Shown here: piece after piece, positions 42,727 to 52,079 of the stretch
How the letters are laid out: the number at the start of each line of letters is the position of its first letter
How positions within the stretch are numbered: position 1 is the first letter of the stretch
Assembly (NCBI GenBank): GCA_902611845.1
Contig: CACMAX010000008.1
Location: forward strand, 1-56,588
DNA length: 56,588 nucleotides
Source of the DNA: an uncultured Pelagibacteraceae bacterium
GTDB taxonomy: Bacteria; Pseudomonadota; Alphaproteobacteria; Pelagibacterales; Pelagibacteraceae
Direction: 5' to 3'
The notes under the pieces: model-generated
What the model was told of the DNA's origin: nothing
The model's input: the letters and a program-made list of their open reading frames with translations, nothing else
Databases searched by the model: none
Position numbers and translations under genes: made by a program

Positions 42727-45408
42727 GTGATCAAAAGAGACTTATATTATGAAAGAATTCCTACAAAATCTTTGAGAGAAGATGTTAGGTTTTTAGGAAA
42801 TTCATTAGGAAATGTAATTAAAGAACAAGAAGGGAAAAGCTTTTATAATCTTGTTGAGAAAATTAGAAAGTTATCAAAAGCAAATAAAATTCAAAAAAGA
42901 TCATATAAAAAAATTTCTAATGAAATAAAACGTATAAATCCTAAAAATACTTACAAGCTTGCAAGAGCATTTAATCATTTTATGAATTTTATAAATTTAG
43001 CCGAGTCCATTGATGCATCTAGACAACTGAATCAATATGAAAATAAAAGAGACGGTAAAAATCAAAAAAATATTTTTATAGAAGAAATTTTTGAGAAATT
43101 ATTTAAAAATAAAAAAATTAATAATAATAAAATATATAGTTTTGCAAAAAATCTAAATATTGGAATAGTTTTGACAGCCCATCCAACAGAGGTCAAAAGA
43201 AGAACTTTAATTCAAAAATATCATAAAATTACAGAAATACTTGAGGATAGAGAGTTATTTAAAGATCACTCTTCAAAAATAAAATCTTTAAATAAAAAAA
43301 TTCACGACGAATTTACTATTATCTGGAATACAGATGATCTTAAAAGATCTAAACCATCTCCAGCCGATGAAGCGCGCTGGGGTCTTGCTATAATAGAGGA
43401 CAGTCTTTGGGAAACAGTACCAAAAGTCTACAGGAGACTTAATGAGATATTTTTGAAAAATATGGGTAAAAGTTTGCCAAAAAATTTTAATCCCATTGAG
43501 TTTGGATCGTGGATGGGTGGTGATAGAGATGGAAATCCAAATGTAACATCAAAAGTAACCAAAGAAGTTTTGCTATTATCAAGATGGGAAGCAGCAAAAT
43601 TGTATGAAAAAGAACTCACTAAATTAATTAGATCATATTCAATGAAAAAGTGTTCAAAAAAAATTCAAAGACTTACAGGAAAATCATTTGAACCTTACAG
43701 AGTTTTCTTAAGACCTTTAAGAGATAAAATGCGATTTACTCATCGAGCAATTGAACAGTTTATAGTGAACAAAAAACCTTTGGACTATAACAAATTATTA
43801 AACTCAAAAGAAGAAATTTTAAAACCTCTTAGAATTGTCCGTGAGTCTTTAGAGGAAAATCAAAGTGAAAATATAGCGAGTGGTGAATTATTAGATTTAA
43901 TGAGAAGAACAAAATGTTTTGGAATTAATCTGGCAAAACTAGATATTAGACAAGAGTCATCTAGACACTCACAGTTAATTAATGAACTTATTAAGAAAAA
44001 AAATAAACTTAATTATTTAAAATGGAGTGAGAAGGAAAAAATTAAATTTTTATCATCTAAGATGAAAAAAAAATCAAATTTCATAAAAAATTTTAATTTT
44101 AAAAATAAAGAAAATAAAGAAGTTTGGTCAACATTTAAAATTTTATCTGAAGAGCCGTCTGAATGTTTAGGGGCTTATGTTATTTCAATGACATCATCTG
44201 CATCTGACATTCTCTCTGTTTTATATTTGCAAAAAGAAGCAAACATTAAGGATAAATTAAGAGTTGTCCCTTTATTTGAAACATTAGATGACTTAATTAA
44301 TGCAAAATCAATAATGGCCAGCTTGTTTTCATTAAAGTGGTACAGAGATTTAATAAAAAATAAACAAGAAGTTATGATTGGATATTCAGACTCAAGCAAA
44401 GATGCTGGAAAAATTTGTGCAAGTTGGCATCAATATAAGGCTCAAGAAGAAATTATTAAAATTGCAAAAAAATATAAAATAGATGTCACTTTCTTTCATG
44501 GAAGAGGTGGTTCAGCGGGCAGAGGTGGAGGCCCAATTCAAGCTACTTTAAAATCTCAGCCACCAAATACAGTTAATGGAAAAATTAGAATAACTGATCA
44601 AGGAGAAGTTATTCAGCAGAAATATGGATATCAGCCTTTAGCAATTTATAATTTATGTAGCTATATAGGAGCGGTAATGGAGGCAACATTAACACCACCG
44701 CCAGTCCCTAAAAAAGATTGGAGAAATCTAATTGAAAAAATGTCTGATATTTCAAAAAGTTCATATAGAAAAAATATTAATCAAAGTTCAGATTTTATTA
44801 AATATTTTAAAACCGTTACGCCACATGTGTCTTTAGGAAAACTTTCAATTGGATCAAGACCGTCTAAAAGAAAGAATATTGATAATATCAAAGGTTTAAG
44901 AGCAATACCCTGGGTATTTGCTTGGACACAAATAAGACTAATGCTCCCAGCATGGCTTGGAAGTGCAGAAGCTTTAAGATATTCATCAATTAAAAAATTT
45001 GAAAAAACACTAATTGATATGGAAAAAAACTGGCCTTTCTTCAATTCAATGATGGATATATTGGATATGGTAATTTCAAAAGTGGACCCAGATATTTCAA
45101 AAATATATGAGGAGTATTTAGCTGACAAAGATTTAAAAAGAGTTGGAAAAAAACTCAGGTTCCAATTCAGAGTTATTAAAAAATTAAATAAAAAGATTAC
45201 GCCAAAAGAAATTATATATGATAGGAAAAAATTTAGATCAGGAGTTATTGTAAGAAATATTTACACAGAAGTATTAAATATAATTCAAGCAGTAGTTATG
45301 AATAAAATCAAAAACAAAAATTTAAATTCAGATAAAAAAAATGATCTTAATGATGCATTATTAACTTCTATTGCAGGTATTTCAGCTGCAATGAAAAATA
45401 CTGGTTAA
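42727..45408 (+). CDS. ppc: Phosphoenolpyruvate carboxylase
   Basis: PEPC adds bicarbonate to PEP to make oxaloacetate and refills the TCA cycle. The 893 residues are full length: the first active-site segment LTAHPTEVKRRT with His152, the GGDRDGNPNVTS segment near 264, the LDIRQESSRH segment, GYSDSSKDAG near 552-561, and the second signature HGRGGSAGRGGGP at 591-603, with the C-terminal KNTG. The GTG at 42727 is the best start; the next in-frame candidate is a TTG inside conserved sequence. Few catabolic genes in the window make oxaloacetate, so this is the central-metabolism link. Confidence 0.96.
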   Translation: MIKRDLYYERIPTKSLREDVRFLGNSLGNVIKEQEGKSFYNLVEKIRKLSKANKIQKRSYKKISNEIKRINPKNTYKLARAFNHFMNFINLAESIDASRQLNQYENKRDGKNQKNIFIEEIFEKLFKNKKINNNKIYSFAKNLNIGIVLTAHPTEVKRRTLIQKYHKITEILEDRELFKDHSSKIKSLNKKIHDEFTIIWNTDDLKRSKPSPADEARWGLAIIEDSLWETVPKVYRRLNEIFLKNMGKSLPKNFNPIEFGSWMGGDRDGNPNVTSKVTKEVLLLSRWEAAKLYEKELTKLIRSYSMKKCSKKIQRLTGKSFEPYRVFLRPLRDKMRFTHRAIEQFIVNKKPLDYNKLLNSKEEILKPLRIVRESLEENQSENIASGELLDLMRRTKCFGINLAKLDIRQESSRHSQLINELIKKKNKLNYLKWSEKEKIKFLSSKMKKKSNFIKNFNFKNKENKEVWSTFKILSEEPSECLGAYVISMTSSASDILSVLYLQKEANIKDKLRVVPLFETLDDLINAKSIMASLFSLKWYRDLIKNKQEVMIGYSDSSKDAGKICASWHQYKAQEEIIKIAKKYKIDVTFFHGRGGSAGRGGGPIQATLKSQPPNTVNGKIRITDQGEVIQQKYGYQPLAIYNLCSYIGAVMEATLTPPPVPKKDWRNLIEKMSDISKSSYRKNINQSSDFIKYFKTVTPHVSLGKLSIGSRPSKRKNIDNIKGLRAIPWVFAWTQIRLMLPAWLGSAEALRYSSIKKFEKTLIDMEKNWPFFNSMMDILDMVISKVDPDISKIYEEYLADKDLKRVGKKLRFQFRVIKKLNKKITPKEIIYDRKKFRSGVIVRNIYTEVLNIIQAVVMNKIKNKNLNSDKKNDLNDALLTSIAGISAAMKNTG

Positions 45409-46116
45409 ATGATAGAATTATTTGTTGCATTTGGAGCTGGATTGATAAGCTTTTTATCTCCATGTGTACTTCCATTAATACCTGGATATATATCTTATAT
45501 TTCTGGAAGCTCTTTAAATGAGTTATTAGAAAAAAAAACAATTAATATATTCCCCATAGTTTTATTTACTTTTGGTTTTTCAATTGTTTTTATAAGCTTT
45601 GGAGCTACCGCAACTTTTTTAGGTTCTTTAATTTTAAGTAACTCTTTTGAATTAAGAATTATTGCAGGAAGTATTATAATCATTTTCTCCCTTCATATTA
45701 TGGGATTAATTAATATTAAGTTTTTGAATTATGAAAAAAGAATTAATACTGAGATTAAATCAGGAAATTTTAGCTCCATATTAGTTGGTATGGCTTTTGG
45801 ATTTGGATGGACTCCATGTATTGGTCCTATTTTGGGATCAATATTAGCTTTAGCTTCGATCGAGCAAAGTTTGAACCGAGGTATATTGTTACTTGTGTTT
45901 TATTCACTTGGATTAGCATTGCCATTTATTGCATCAGGTTATTTGATTCAACGTTTTATGGTTGTTACAAAAAATCTAAAATCAAAAATGATAACTATTT
46001 CAAGAGTTGGTGGAGGATTATTATTGATAACAGGAATATTAATGATTACAAACCAGTTACAAGCTTTAGGATTTTACATATTAAAGTATTTTCCTATACT
46101 TCAAAAACTTGGATAA
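45409..46116 (+). CDS. ccdA: CcdA-like thiol:disulfide transfer protein
   Basis: A 235-residue membrane protein with about six helices. It moves reducing power from cytoplasmic thioredoxin to the periplasm for cytochrome c maturation or other thiol enzymes. The redox-active cysteines lie in FLSPCVLPLIPGYIS near residue 19 and FGWTPCIGPILGS near 139, the paired signatures of CcdA/DsbD-beta. It abuts ppc with no gap and is followed two bases later by the azoreductase. No other cytochrome c biogenesis gene is visible here. Confidence 0.9.
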   Translation: MIELFVAFGAGLISFLSPCVLPLIPGYISYISGSSLNELLEKKTINIFPIVLFTFGFSIVFISFGATATFLGSLILSNSFELRIIAGSIIIIFSLHIMGLINIKFLNYEKRINTEIKSGNFSSILVGMAFGFGWTPCIGPILGSILALASIEQSLNRGILLLVFYSLGLALPFIASGYLIQRFMVVTKNLKSKMITISRVGGGLLLITGILMITNQLQALGFYILKYFPILQKLG

Positions 46117-46118
46117 AA

Positions 46119-46706
46119 ATGAAAATATACCAAATCGATTGTAGTGCTAGAAAAGAAGGTTCTACCTCAAGGATGCTTGCAAAAAAAGTACTTGATAAAG
46201 TTAAAAAAGATAATGATGAGGTCATTTATAGAGACCTAGATGACGAAATGCTTTTTATATCTGGTTTAACTGAGTCTGGAATGAAAATTCCTGAGAATGA
46301 GCAAACAGATGAACATAAAAAAATGTTTGAATTGTCTGACAAGTTAGTATCGGAGTTAAAAGAATGTGATGTAATCATTATATCAGTGCCAATTTATAAT
46401 TTTGGCCCACCAGCAACACTGAAAGCTTGGGCAGATCTTGCGGCCAGAGTAAAATTGACATTTAAATACGGGGATGACGGAAGAAGAAAAGGTTTATTAG
46501 AAGATAAGCAGGTCTACTTAGTAATTACTTCTGGTGGAACAAAAATACAAGGGGAAGAAGACTTTTTAACTCCGTGGTTGATACATATGTTAAATTTTTT
46601 TGGTATTAAAAAAATCGATATAGTTGCAGCAGATCAAATGGCTTTAGATTATGAAAAGTCGATAAAAAACGCTGAAGAAAAAATAAAAGAATTATTTAAA
46701 GATTAA
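46119..46706 (+). CDS. FMN-dependent NAD(P)H quinone/azo reductase family
   Basis: The ATG at 46119, two bases after the ccdA stop, gives 195 residues of flavodoxin-like fold. The FMN-binding start YQIDCSARKEGSTSRMLA and the segments VPIYNFGPPATLKAWADLAAR and TSGGTKIQG match AzoR-type NADH reductases. It would reduce quinones, azo compounds or related electrophiles with NADH in the cytoplasm. A longer reading frame reaches upstream into ccdA on another frame and is not protein-like, so the short form is right. Its 3' end overlaps the opposing dioxygenase by 11 bases. Confidence 0.87.
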   Translation: MKIYQIDCSARKEGSTSRMLAKKVLDKVKKDNDEVIYRDLDDEMLFISGLTESGMKIPENEQTDEHKKMFELSDKLVSELKECDVIIISVPIYNFGPPATLKAWADLAARVKLTFKYGDDGRRKGLLEDKQVYLVITSGGTKIQGEEDFLTPWLIHMLNFFGIKKIDIVAADQMALDYEKSIKNAEEKIKELFKD

Positions 46707-47799
46707 ATTTTCTTTTTAAATGTCTAAGTTTACCTTCTGTACTGTCGAAATCAATGTAGCATCCTTGTAAATATCTATCACCTTCGTTAACATCATACTT
46801 TGTTCTTCCATGAAGTAATCTATGATTGTCCATCATTAATAAATCTCCAGTTTCTAATTTAAATTCAACTTTATATTTATCAGAGTTATATAATTCAGAA
46901 ATTTTATTTCTAGCTTTATAGAATAAATCCAATTTTGATTTTTCTAATATCGGAGCATAATCTAATCTTGGACTAAATCTAACTTGTTTAAAATTATTTT
47001 TTTCATCCAATTTAATTAACTCAGACATATCTTCTAGAACAACTGTATTGTCTATAAATTTAAATTTTACTTTAACTGAAGATAAAATTTCATAATATTC
47101 TGGATAATCCTCTTTGATTTTTTCACTTACTGTGTAACCATCAACCAAGGTAGAATTTCCTCCACTCACATTATTTGTAATACAATGCAATAATTGAACA
47201 CAAGGAACTGGTTTTCTATACGGATTATCTGTATGTGGAGATAATGCTAATGATGTATAAGCTAAATCATTTGGATTAGGCACAGATCTTACATTAAAAA
47301 ATTCCCCAAAATTGGTTCTTCTGACACTGCCAATTGAATTTGCAAATTTAATAATAAAATTATCTTCAGTTGTAACATTAGTTAAAACTACAAAACCATA
47401 TTTATAGAATGATACTAATAAATCATACATGATTTTTTTTTCAAAAATATCATTTTCAAATTTAAATTTTTGAAAATTATTAAAATTTGAATCCCATTTA
47501 ATTTTATCAATTGAAATAGGATCAAAATTTTGCGATTTATACTCATTTAATATTTGATCTTCTTTTATTTTATAATTGGTTCCATCATTGAAAAATAAAT
47601 TAAGTAATCCATCTTCATTCTCAATTTTTTCTATATCAATGTTAGTATTTATAGAATTTGGATCAAATAATCTTTGTTGATTTCCTTTATCCAGAGCATC
47701 TTCGTTATTTATTCTTTCTCTAAGCCAAAATGGATGTATTTCTTCTTTATTATTCCCACTATTTATAAATACTTTTTTAGAATCGATTTCTATTTTCAT
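46696..47799 (-). CDS. Gamma-butyrobetaine-hydroxylase-like Fe(II)/2-oxoglutarate dioxygenase
   Basis: A 367-residue two-domain oxygenase. The N-terminal part up to about residue 95 resembles the DUF971/GBBH-like domain (IHPFWLRERI). The C-terminal TauD-type domain has the iron ligands His189 and Asp191 in SPHTDNPYR and His330 in NHRLLHGRT, with the Arg/oxoglutarate region after it. The family includes gamma-butyrobetaine and trimethyllysine hydroxylases, so a quaternary amine or betaine substrate is likely. It lacks the zinc cysteines commonly seen in the animal N-terminal domain. It is transcribed apart from the phosphatase gene across 87 bases. Confidence 0.83.
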   Translation of the reverse strand: MKIEIDSKKVFINSGNNKEEIHPFWLRERINNEDALDKGNQQRLFDPNSINTNIDIEKIENEDGLLNLFFNDGTNYKIKEDQILNEYKSQNFDPISIDKIKWDSNFNNFQKFKFENDIFEKKIMYDLLVSFYKYGFVVLTNVTTEDNFIIKFANSIGSVRRTNFGEFFNVRSVPNPNDLAYTSLALSPHTDNPYRKPVPCVQLLHCITNNVSGGNSTLVDGYTVSEKIKEDYPEYYEILSSVKVKFKFIDNTVVLEDMSELIKLDEKNNFKQVRFSPRLDYAPILEKSKLDLFYKARNKISELYNSDKYKVEFKLETGDLLMMDNHRLLHGRTKYDVNEGDRYLQGCYIDFDSTEGKLRHLKRKFNL

Positions 47800-47886
47800 C
47801 TATCTGGATTCTTCTATCAAATTCTAAAATTTTCAAGATATTTTATTTGAACTAGTAGTATATTTTAACTATTACTCATCAGATAA

Positions 47887-48690
47887 ATGACCTTCAAAAA
47901 AACAAAAGATTTCAAGATTTATTACACCTTTTTGAATAAGCTTGCTAAGGATTTAACTAATTTTTATTATACTAAACTTAACAAAACTTTTACAATTAAT
48001 AACAAGTTAAAAGGTAAAGGTTATGATCCCGTTACCAGTGCTGATAAAGCTTTTGAAAAATTTATAAGAAAAAAGATTAATGATAAGTTCCCAGATCATC
48101 AAATTATCGGTGAAGAGTTTGGTGCAAAAAAAACAAAAAGTCTATTTTCATGGATAATTGACCCAATTGATGGGACAAGATCATTTGTCGCTGGAAATCC
48201 TACATGGAGCAATTTAATTTCTCTAAATTATAACGACGCCCCTATAGTTGGTTTAGCAAATTTTCCAAGAATGAAAAGATACTATTTAAATCAAGATGAT
48301 AAATCTGCTTTTGTGTTTGAAAATGGAAAAAAAAGAAAATTAAAAGTAAACAAAAAAATAAAATTTGATTATTTGAAATTAGCTGCTGCTTTTCACGGAA
48401 CTTTATCTTTTCAAAAACAAAAAAAAATAATGAAATTTATCAAGAGAATGCAGTTTCCATGTTTCGATGCACTAACATATTGCCAATTAGCAGAGGGAAG
48501 ACTAGATATTGTAGCTCAATGTGCAAACAAAATTTGGGACATACATCCGATAATACCAATTATTAAAGCATCAGGTGGAATAATTACTACATGGGATAAT
48601 AAAGATGCTTCATTAGGTGGAAACATAATTGTTTCAAATAATTTATCAAATCATAAAAAAATTTTAAAATTACTCAAGCCAGCTACATGA
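47887..48690 (+). CDS. Inositol-monophosphatase-family phosphatase (HisN-like)
   Basis: A 267-residue Mg-dependent sugar phosphatase with the metal ligands in GEEFG and DPIDGTRSFVAGNPTWS, the SADKAFEKFIRKKI start and the C-terminal WDIHPIIPIIKASGG, which takes the place of the usual WD-x-AA motif. HisN (histidinol-phosphatase) and SuhB/IMPase are the main choices; the WDIHP variant and the TWSNLI segment suggest the HisN-like branch. It lies four bases from the amidotransferase gene that follows, with a four-base overlap. A link with the inositol genes 15 kb away is possible but not shown. Confidence 0.83.
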   Translation: MTFKKTKDFKIYYTFLNKLAKDLTNFYYTKLNKTFTINNKLKGKGYDPVTSADKAFEKFIRKKINDKFPDHQIIGEEFGAKKTKSLFSWIIDPIDGTRSFVAGNPTWSNLISLNYNDAPIVGLANFPRMKRYYLNQDDKSAFVFENGKKRKLKVNKKIKFDYLKLAAAFHGTLSFQKQKKIMKFIKRMQFPCFDALTYCQLAEGRLDIVAQCANKIWDIHPIIPIIKASGGIITTWDNKDASLGGNIIVSNNLSNHKKILKLLKPAT

Positions 48691-49412
48691 AAAATATAAT
48701 TGTTCTTCAACACATTAAAATTGAGGATCCTGGTTATATTAAAGATTTAATGTTAAAGGATAAAGTTCATATTAAAACTGTAGAACTTGACGAAGGAGAA
48801 AAAATACCTGATGATTTAACTGGATTTGATGCAATGTTTTGTATGGGCGGACCAATGGATACTTGGATGGAAAAAGATTACCCTTGGTTAATAGAAGAGA
48901 AAAAAAAAATCAAAGAATTTGTAGTAGACTTAAATAAACCATATTTAGGTTTTTGTTTAGGTTGTCAATTATTAGGAGAGGTAGTTGGAGGTAAAGTAGT
49001 TAAATCAAAAAATCCAGAGATAGGTATTTTAGACATTAATTTTTTAAACAGTAAAAAGGACGATTTATTATTTAAAGAATATCCTGATATTATTAAATCA
49101 CTCCAATGGCATTCATATGAAGTTCAAAATCTAGAAAATAATAATGATATAACTCTTTTAGCATCATCTCCTGAAACGAAATACCAAATTTTTAAATACA
49201 AAAAACATGCTTACGGTATTCAATTTCACATAGAGATAAAAGATACCACTGTAGGAGAATGGGGATGTGTGCCTGAATATAAGTCTGCTTTAGAGAGTCA
49301 GTTAGGACAAGGAGCTCTTGATAAATTTGATAGTGATGCGAAAGACAACATTCAATCTATGAACAAATATTCTAAAATTCTTTACGAAAACTTCAAAAAA
49401 ATAGTGAATTAA
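48687..49412 (+). CDS. Class I glutamine amidotransferase
   Basis: A 241-residue GATase domain with the catalytic triad Cys90 (GFCLGCQLLG), His181 and Glu183 (GIQFHIEI). The early FCMGGPMDTW loop is typical of stand-alone GuaA-like amidotransferases. There is no attached synthase domain, so it may hydrolyse gamma-glutamyl compounds or serve an unknown partner. Its ATG overlaps the previous gene's TGA. The dipeptide transporter operon begins 61 bases further on, so peptide or gamma-glutamyl substrates are a reasonable link. Confidence 0.85.
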   Translation: MKNIIVLQHIKIEDPGYIKDLMLKDKVHIKTVELDEGEKIPDDLTGFDAMFCMGGPMDTWMEKDYPWLIEEKKKIKEFVVDLNKPYLGFCLGCQLLGEVVGGKVVKSKNPEIGILDINFLNSKKDDLLFKEYPDIIKSLQWHSYEVQNLENNNDITLLASSPETKYQIFKYKKHAYGIQFHIEIKDTTVGEWGCVPEYKSALESQLGQGALDKFDSDAKDNIQSMNKYSKILYENFKKIVN

Positions 49413-49473
49413 ATCACTTTAGTTTACATAATTAATAAGTTAGATTTTTATTTTAATAATATAGGAGAGAGAA

Positions 49474-51036
49474 ATGAAGTATGGGTATTTTATAAAAATT
49501 TTATTGGCTTTTTTTCTAGCTTTTGCTCCAACACAAGTATTTGCAAAAACTATTAAATGGTCAATGCAGGGTGATAGTTTAACACTTGATCCTCATGCTC
49601 AAAACGAAGGTCCTACCACTCAAGTATCTAGACAAGTATACGAAGCTCTAGTTACCAGAGGATTAGATATGAAAATTGGACCTCAACTAGCAACAGAGTG
49701 GAGAACTCAAGGTCCTAATACTTGGATCTTTAAATTAAGAGAAGATGTTAAATTTTCTGATGGAACTCCATTTACATCTGAAGACGTTGTATTTAGTATT
49801 TTAAGAGCAAAACAAAGAACATCTGATTTTAAAGAATATATTAGTACAGTATCAGGTGTAAAAGCAGTTAATGACTACACAGTAGAAATTACAACAAGTA
49901 AACCAAATCCAATTCTTTTAAACCAACTTTCAAACATTTTTATAATGTCAAAAAAATGGAGTGAAAAGAATTTTGCAGTCATGGCGCAGAACTGGGATGC
50001 TGGACAAGAAACATTTTCAGCTACAAATGCTATGGGAACTGGACCATTTAAAATTACATTAAGAGAACCAAACACTAAAACAGTTTTCAAACGTAATAAA
50101 AAATGGTGGGGAACAATGAAAGATGATAAAGTAACTGAAATTCATCTACTACCTATAAAAAATGCAGCTACTAGAGTTGCAGCTCTTTTATCTGGTGAAA
50201 TTGATGTTGTTACTGATGCACCTGTGCAAGATTTAGCTAGAATTAAAAATTCACCTGCTCACAAAGTTGAAAGCACTGCTCAAATGAGAACTATATTCCT
50301 TGGTATGGATCAGGGAGCAGATAAACTTAGAACAGGTAATACAGGTGATAATCCATTCAAAAAGAAAGCAGTTAGACAAGCTCTTTATCAAGCTATAGAT
50401 ATTGAGGCAATTAAGAAAAAAGTAATGAGAGGTTTAAGTGAACCTGCTGGAATAATTACTTTTCCAGGTGTTAATGGATACACAGAGGAACTTGATAAAA
50501 GACTTCCTTATGATGTAGCTGCTGCAAAAAAACTTCTAGCTGATGCTGGATATCCGAATGGATTTGAAGTTGAGCTTAGATGTCCAAATGACAGATATGT
50601 AAATGATGAAGCTATATGCACAGCTGTTGTTGGTATGTTAGGTAAAATCGGTGTTAAAGTAAATTTATTTGCCCAAACAAAAAGTAAGCACTTTAAAGAA
50701 CTAAAAGATAATCAAGGTGACTTTTATATGTTAGGTTGGGGAGTTCCAACTTTAGATAGTCATTATGTTTTCCATTACTTATATGAAAGTGGAGCAAGCT
50801 GGAACAGAGTTAACTTTAGCAACTCTGATGTAGATGCTGCGATAAGAGTTATGGAAGGTGAAGTTAACCTAGATAAGAGAAATGCTGCGATAGCTAAAGC
50901 TTGGAAAATAGTAAAAGATGATATTTCTTATCTTCCTTTACATCACCAAGTTATATCTTGGGCTGCAAAAAAAGATGTTAATGTTCCGATAAGACCGAAT
51001 AACGAGCCGTTATTCCGTTTTGCGAGCTTTGACTAA
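49474..51036 (+). CDS. Dipeptide/oligopeptide ABC binding protein (DppA-like)
   Basis: A 520-residue SBP_bac_5 periplasmic binding protein with a Sec signal peptide (FIKILLAFFLAFAPTQVFA, cut after VFA). The mature start TIKWSMQGDSLTLDPHAQNEGPT and the segments TWIFKLREDVKFSDGTPFTSEDVVFSILRAK and AMGTGPFKI are standard for this family. It captures di- or oligopeptides or similar compounds for the permease pair that follows. A strong GGAGAGAG ribosome site precedes the ATG. Like the other three binding-protein genes it is followed at once by a hairpin. Confidence 0.93.
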   Translation: MKYGYFIKILLAFFLAFAPTQVFAKTIKWSMQGDSLTLDPHAQNEGPTTQVSRQVYEALVTRGLDMKIGPQLATEWRTQGPNTWIFKLREDVKFSDGTPFTSEDVVFSILRAKQRTSDFKEYISTVSGVKAVNDYTVEITTSKPNPILLNQLSNIFIMSKKWSEKNFAVMAQNWDAGQETFSATNAMGTGPFKITLREPNTKTVFKRNKKWWGTMKDDKVTEIHLLPIKNAATRVAALLSGEIDVVTDAPVQDLARIKNSPAHKVESTAQMRTIFLGMDQGADKLRTGNTGDNPFKKKAVRQALYQAIDIEAIKKKVMRGLSEPAGIITFPGVNGYTEELDKRLPYDVAAAKKLLADAGYPNGFEVELRCPNDRYVNDEAICTAVVGMLGKIGVKVNLFAQTKSKHFKELKDNQGDFYMLGWGVPTLDSHYVFHYLYESGASWNRVNFSNSDVDAAIRVMEGEVNLDKRNAAIAKAWKIVKDDISYLPLHHQVISWAAKKDVNVPIRPNNEPLFRFASFD

Positions 51037-51045
51037 ATAATTTAT

Positions 51046-51075
51046 TACAAGCCCTTTTTAATTAAAGGGCTTGTA
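51046..51075 (+). repeat. 12-bp hairpin after the dipeptide binding-protein gene
   Basis: TACAAGCCCTTT (51046-51057) and AAAGGGCTTGTA (51064-51075) form a perfect 12-bp stem with a six-base loop. It begins nine bases after the binding-protein stop. No T run follows on the plus strand, so it is better seen as an RNA-stability or attenuation hairpin than as a full terminator. Confidence 0.8.
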
Positions 51076-51095
51076 TAAAAATAAAATTTCATAAA

Positions 51096-52079
51096 TTGAT
51101 AAAGTATTTTTTTAAACGATTGTTTCAATCTGCAATGGTTATGCTTGTCGTAGCTTTTGTATCTTTTTCTCTTTTTAATTTTGTAGGAGACCCAATAAAT
51201 AACATGGTAGGCGAGGAAACATCAGATGAAGAAAGAGCTGAGTTAAGAGAAACCTTGGGTTTAATGGACCCAATTCATGTACAATTTACTAGGTTTATAA
51301 TTAATGCCTCTAAAGGAGAATTTGGAATATCTTATCAATTAAGAAGACCTGTATCTGAATTAATCATTGAAAGATTACCAGCAACAATTGAATTAGTTTT
51401 AATATCTGCTCTAATTGCATTGGTTTCTGGTACTTTATTGGGAGTATATACAGGCATAAAAAGAAAAGGTTTTTTGAGTGATTTTATCTTAGCAGTTTCT
51501 TTATTAGGTGTTTCTCTTCCAACTTTTGTAATTGGTATTTTATTTATTTATCTTTTTGCAGTTATATTAGGCGTTCTACCATCGTTTGGAAGAGGTGAGG
51601 TGGTAGATCTAGGATTTTGGTCGACAGGCTTTTTAACCATATCAGGTTTAAAAGCAATTATATTACCATCAGTTACTTTAAGTCTTTTTCAAATGACCTA
51701 TATAATAAGACTCGTCAGAGCTGAAATGATGGAAATACTTCAGACTGATTACATAAAGTTTGCAAGAGCTAGAGGCATTAATGAAAAAAGCATTAATTAT
51801 AAGCACGCACTTAAAAATGGACTAATTCCAGTAATAACTATTGCTGGAATAAATATTGGAACATTAATTGCTTTTTCAATAATTACGGAAACAGTATTTC
51901 AATGGCCAGGTATGGGATTTCTTTTTATTCAAGCTGTTCAGTTTGTAGATATTCCAATTATGTCAGCATATTTAGTATTTATAGCATTCGTTTTTGTAAT
52001 GATAAATTTTATAGTCGATATCTTGTATTACTTTATAGATCCAAGAATTAGAGTTAAAGGAGATTCAGCTAGTGGATAA
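51096..52079 (+). CDS. Dipeptide ABC transporter permease (DppB-like)
   Basis: A 327-residue BPD_transp_1 permease with six membrane segments. It starts with the usual short KYFFKRLFQSAMVM amphipathic helix, has the DppB-type loop DPIHVQFTRFIINASKGEFGISYQLRRPV, and ends with the EAA loop ALKNGLIPVITIAGINIG and PRIRV. The start is a TTG at 51096 that lies 20 bases after the hairpin; there is no better ATG. It overlaps the dppC-like gene by eight bases. Confidence 0.92.
   Translation: MIKYFFKRLFQSAMVMLVVAFVSFSLFNFVGDPINNMVGEETSDEERAELRETLGLMDPIHVQFTRFIINASKGEFGISYQLRRPVSELIIERLPATIELVLISALIALVSGTLLGVYTGIKRKGFLSDFILAVSLLGVSLPTFVIGILFIYLFAVILGVLPSFGRGEVVDLGFWSTGFLTISGLKAIILPSVTLSLFQMTYIIRLVRAEMMEILQTDYIKFARARGINEKSINYKHALKNGLIPVITIAGINIGTLIAFSIITETVFQWPGMGFLFIQAVQFVDIPIMSAYLVFIAFVFVMINFIVDILYYFIDPRIRVKGDSASG

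Noticed and set aside
44781..45128. A 115-residue frame antisense to ppc
   Set aside because: It is entirely within a conserved part of ppc and its translation has no recognisable domain.
45807..46118. Upstream extension of the azoreductase frame
   Set aside because: The extra 104 codons lie in ccdA on a different frame and give an unlikely Trp/Tyr/Ser-rich protein. The azoreductase family begins at the ATG at 46119.
47847..47875. TTGAAC with TATTAC as the promoter of the HisN-like gene
   Set aside because: The spacing is 17 bases but the -10 box is poor and would start RNA only about five bases before the ATG. In AT-rich DNA this is not enough to list.
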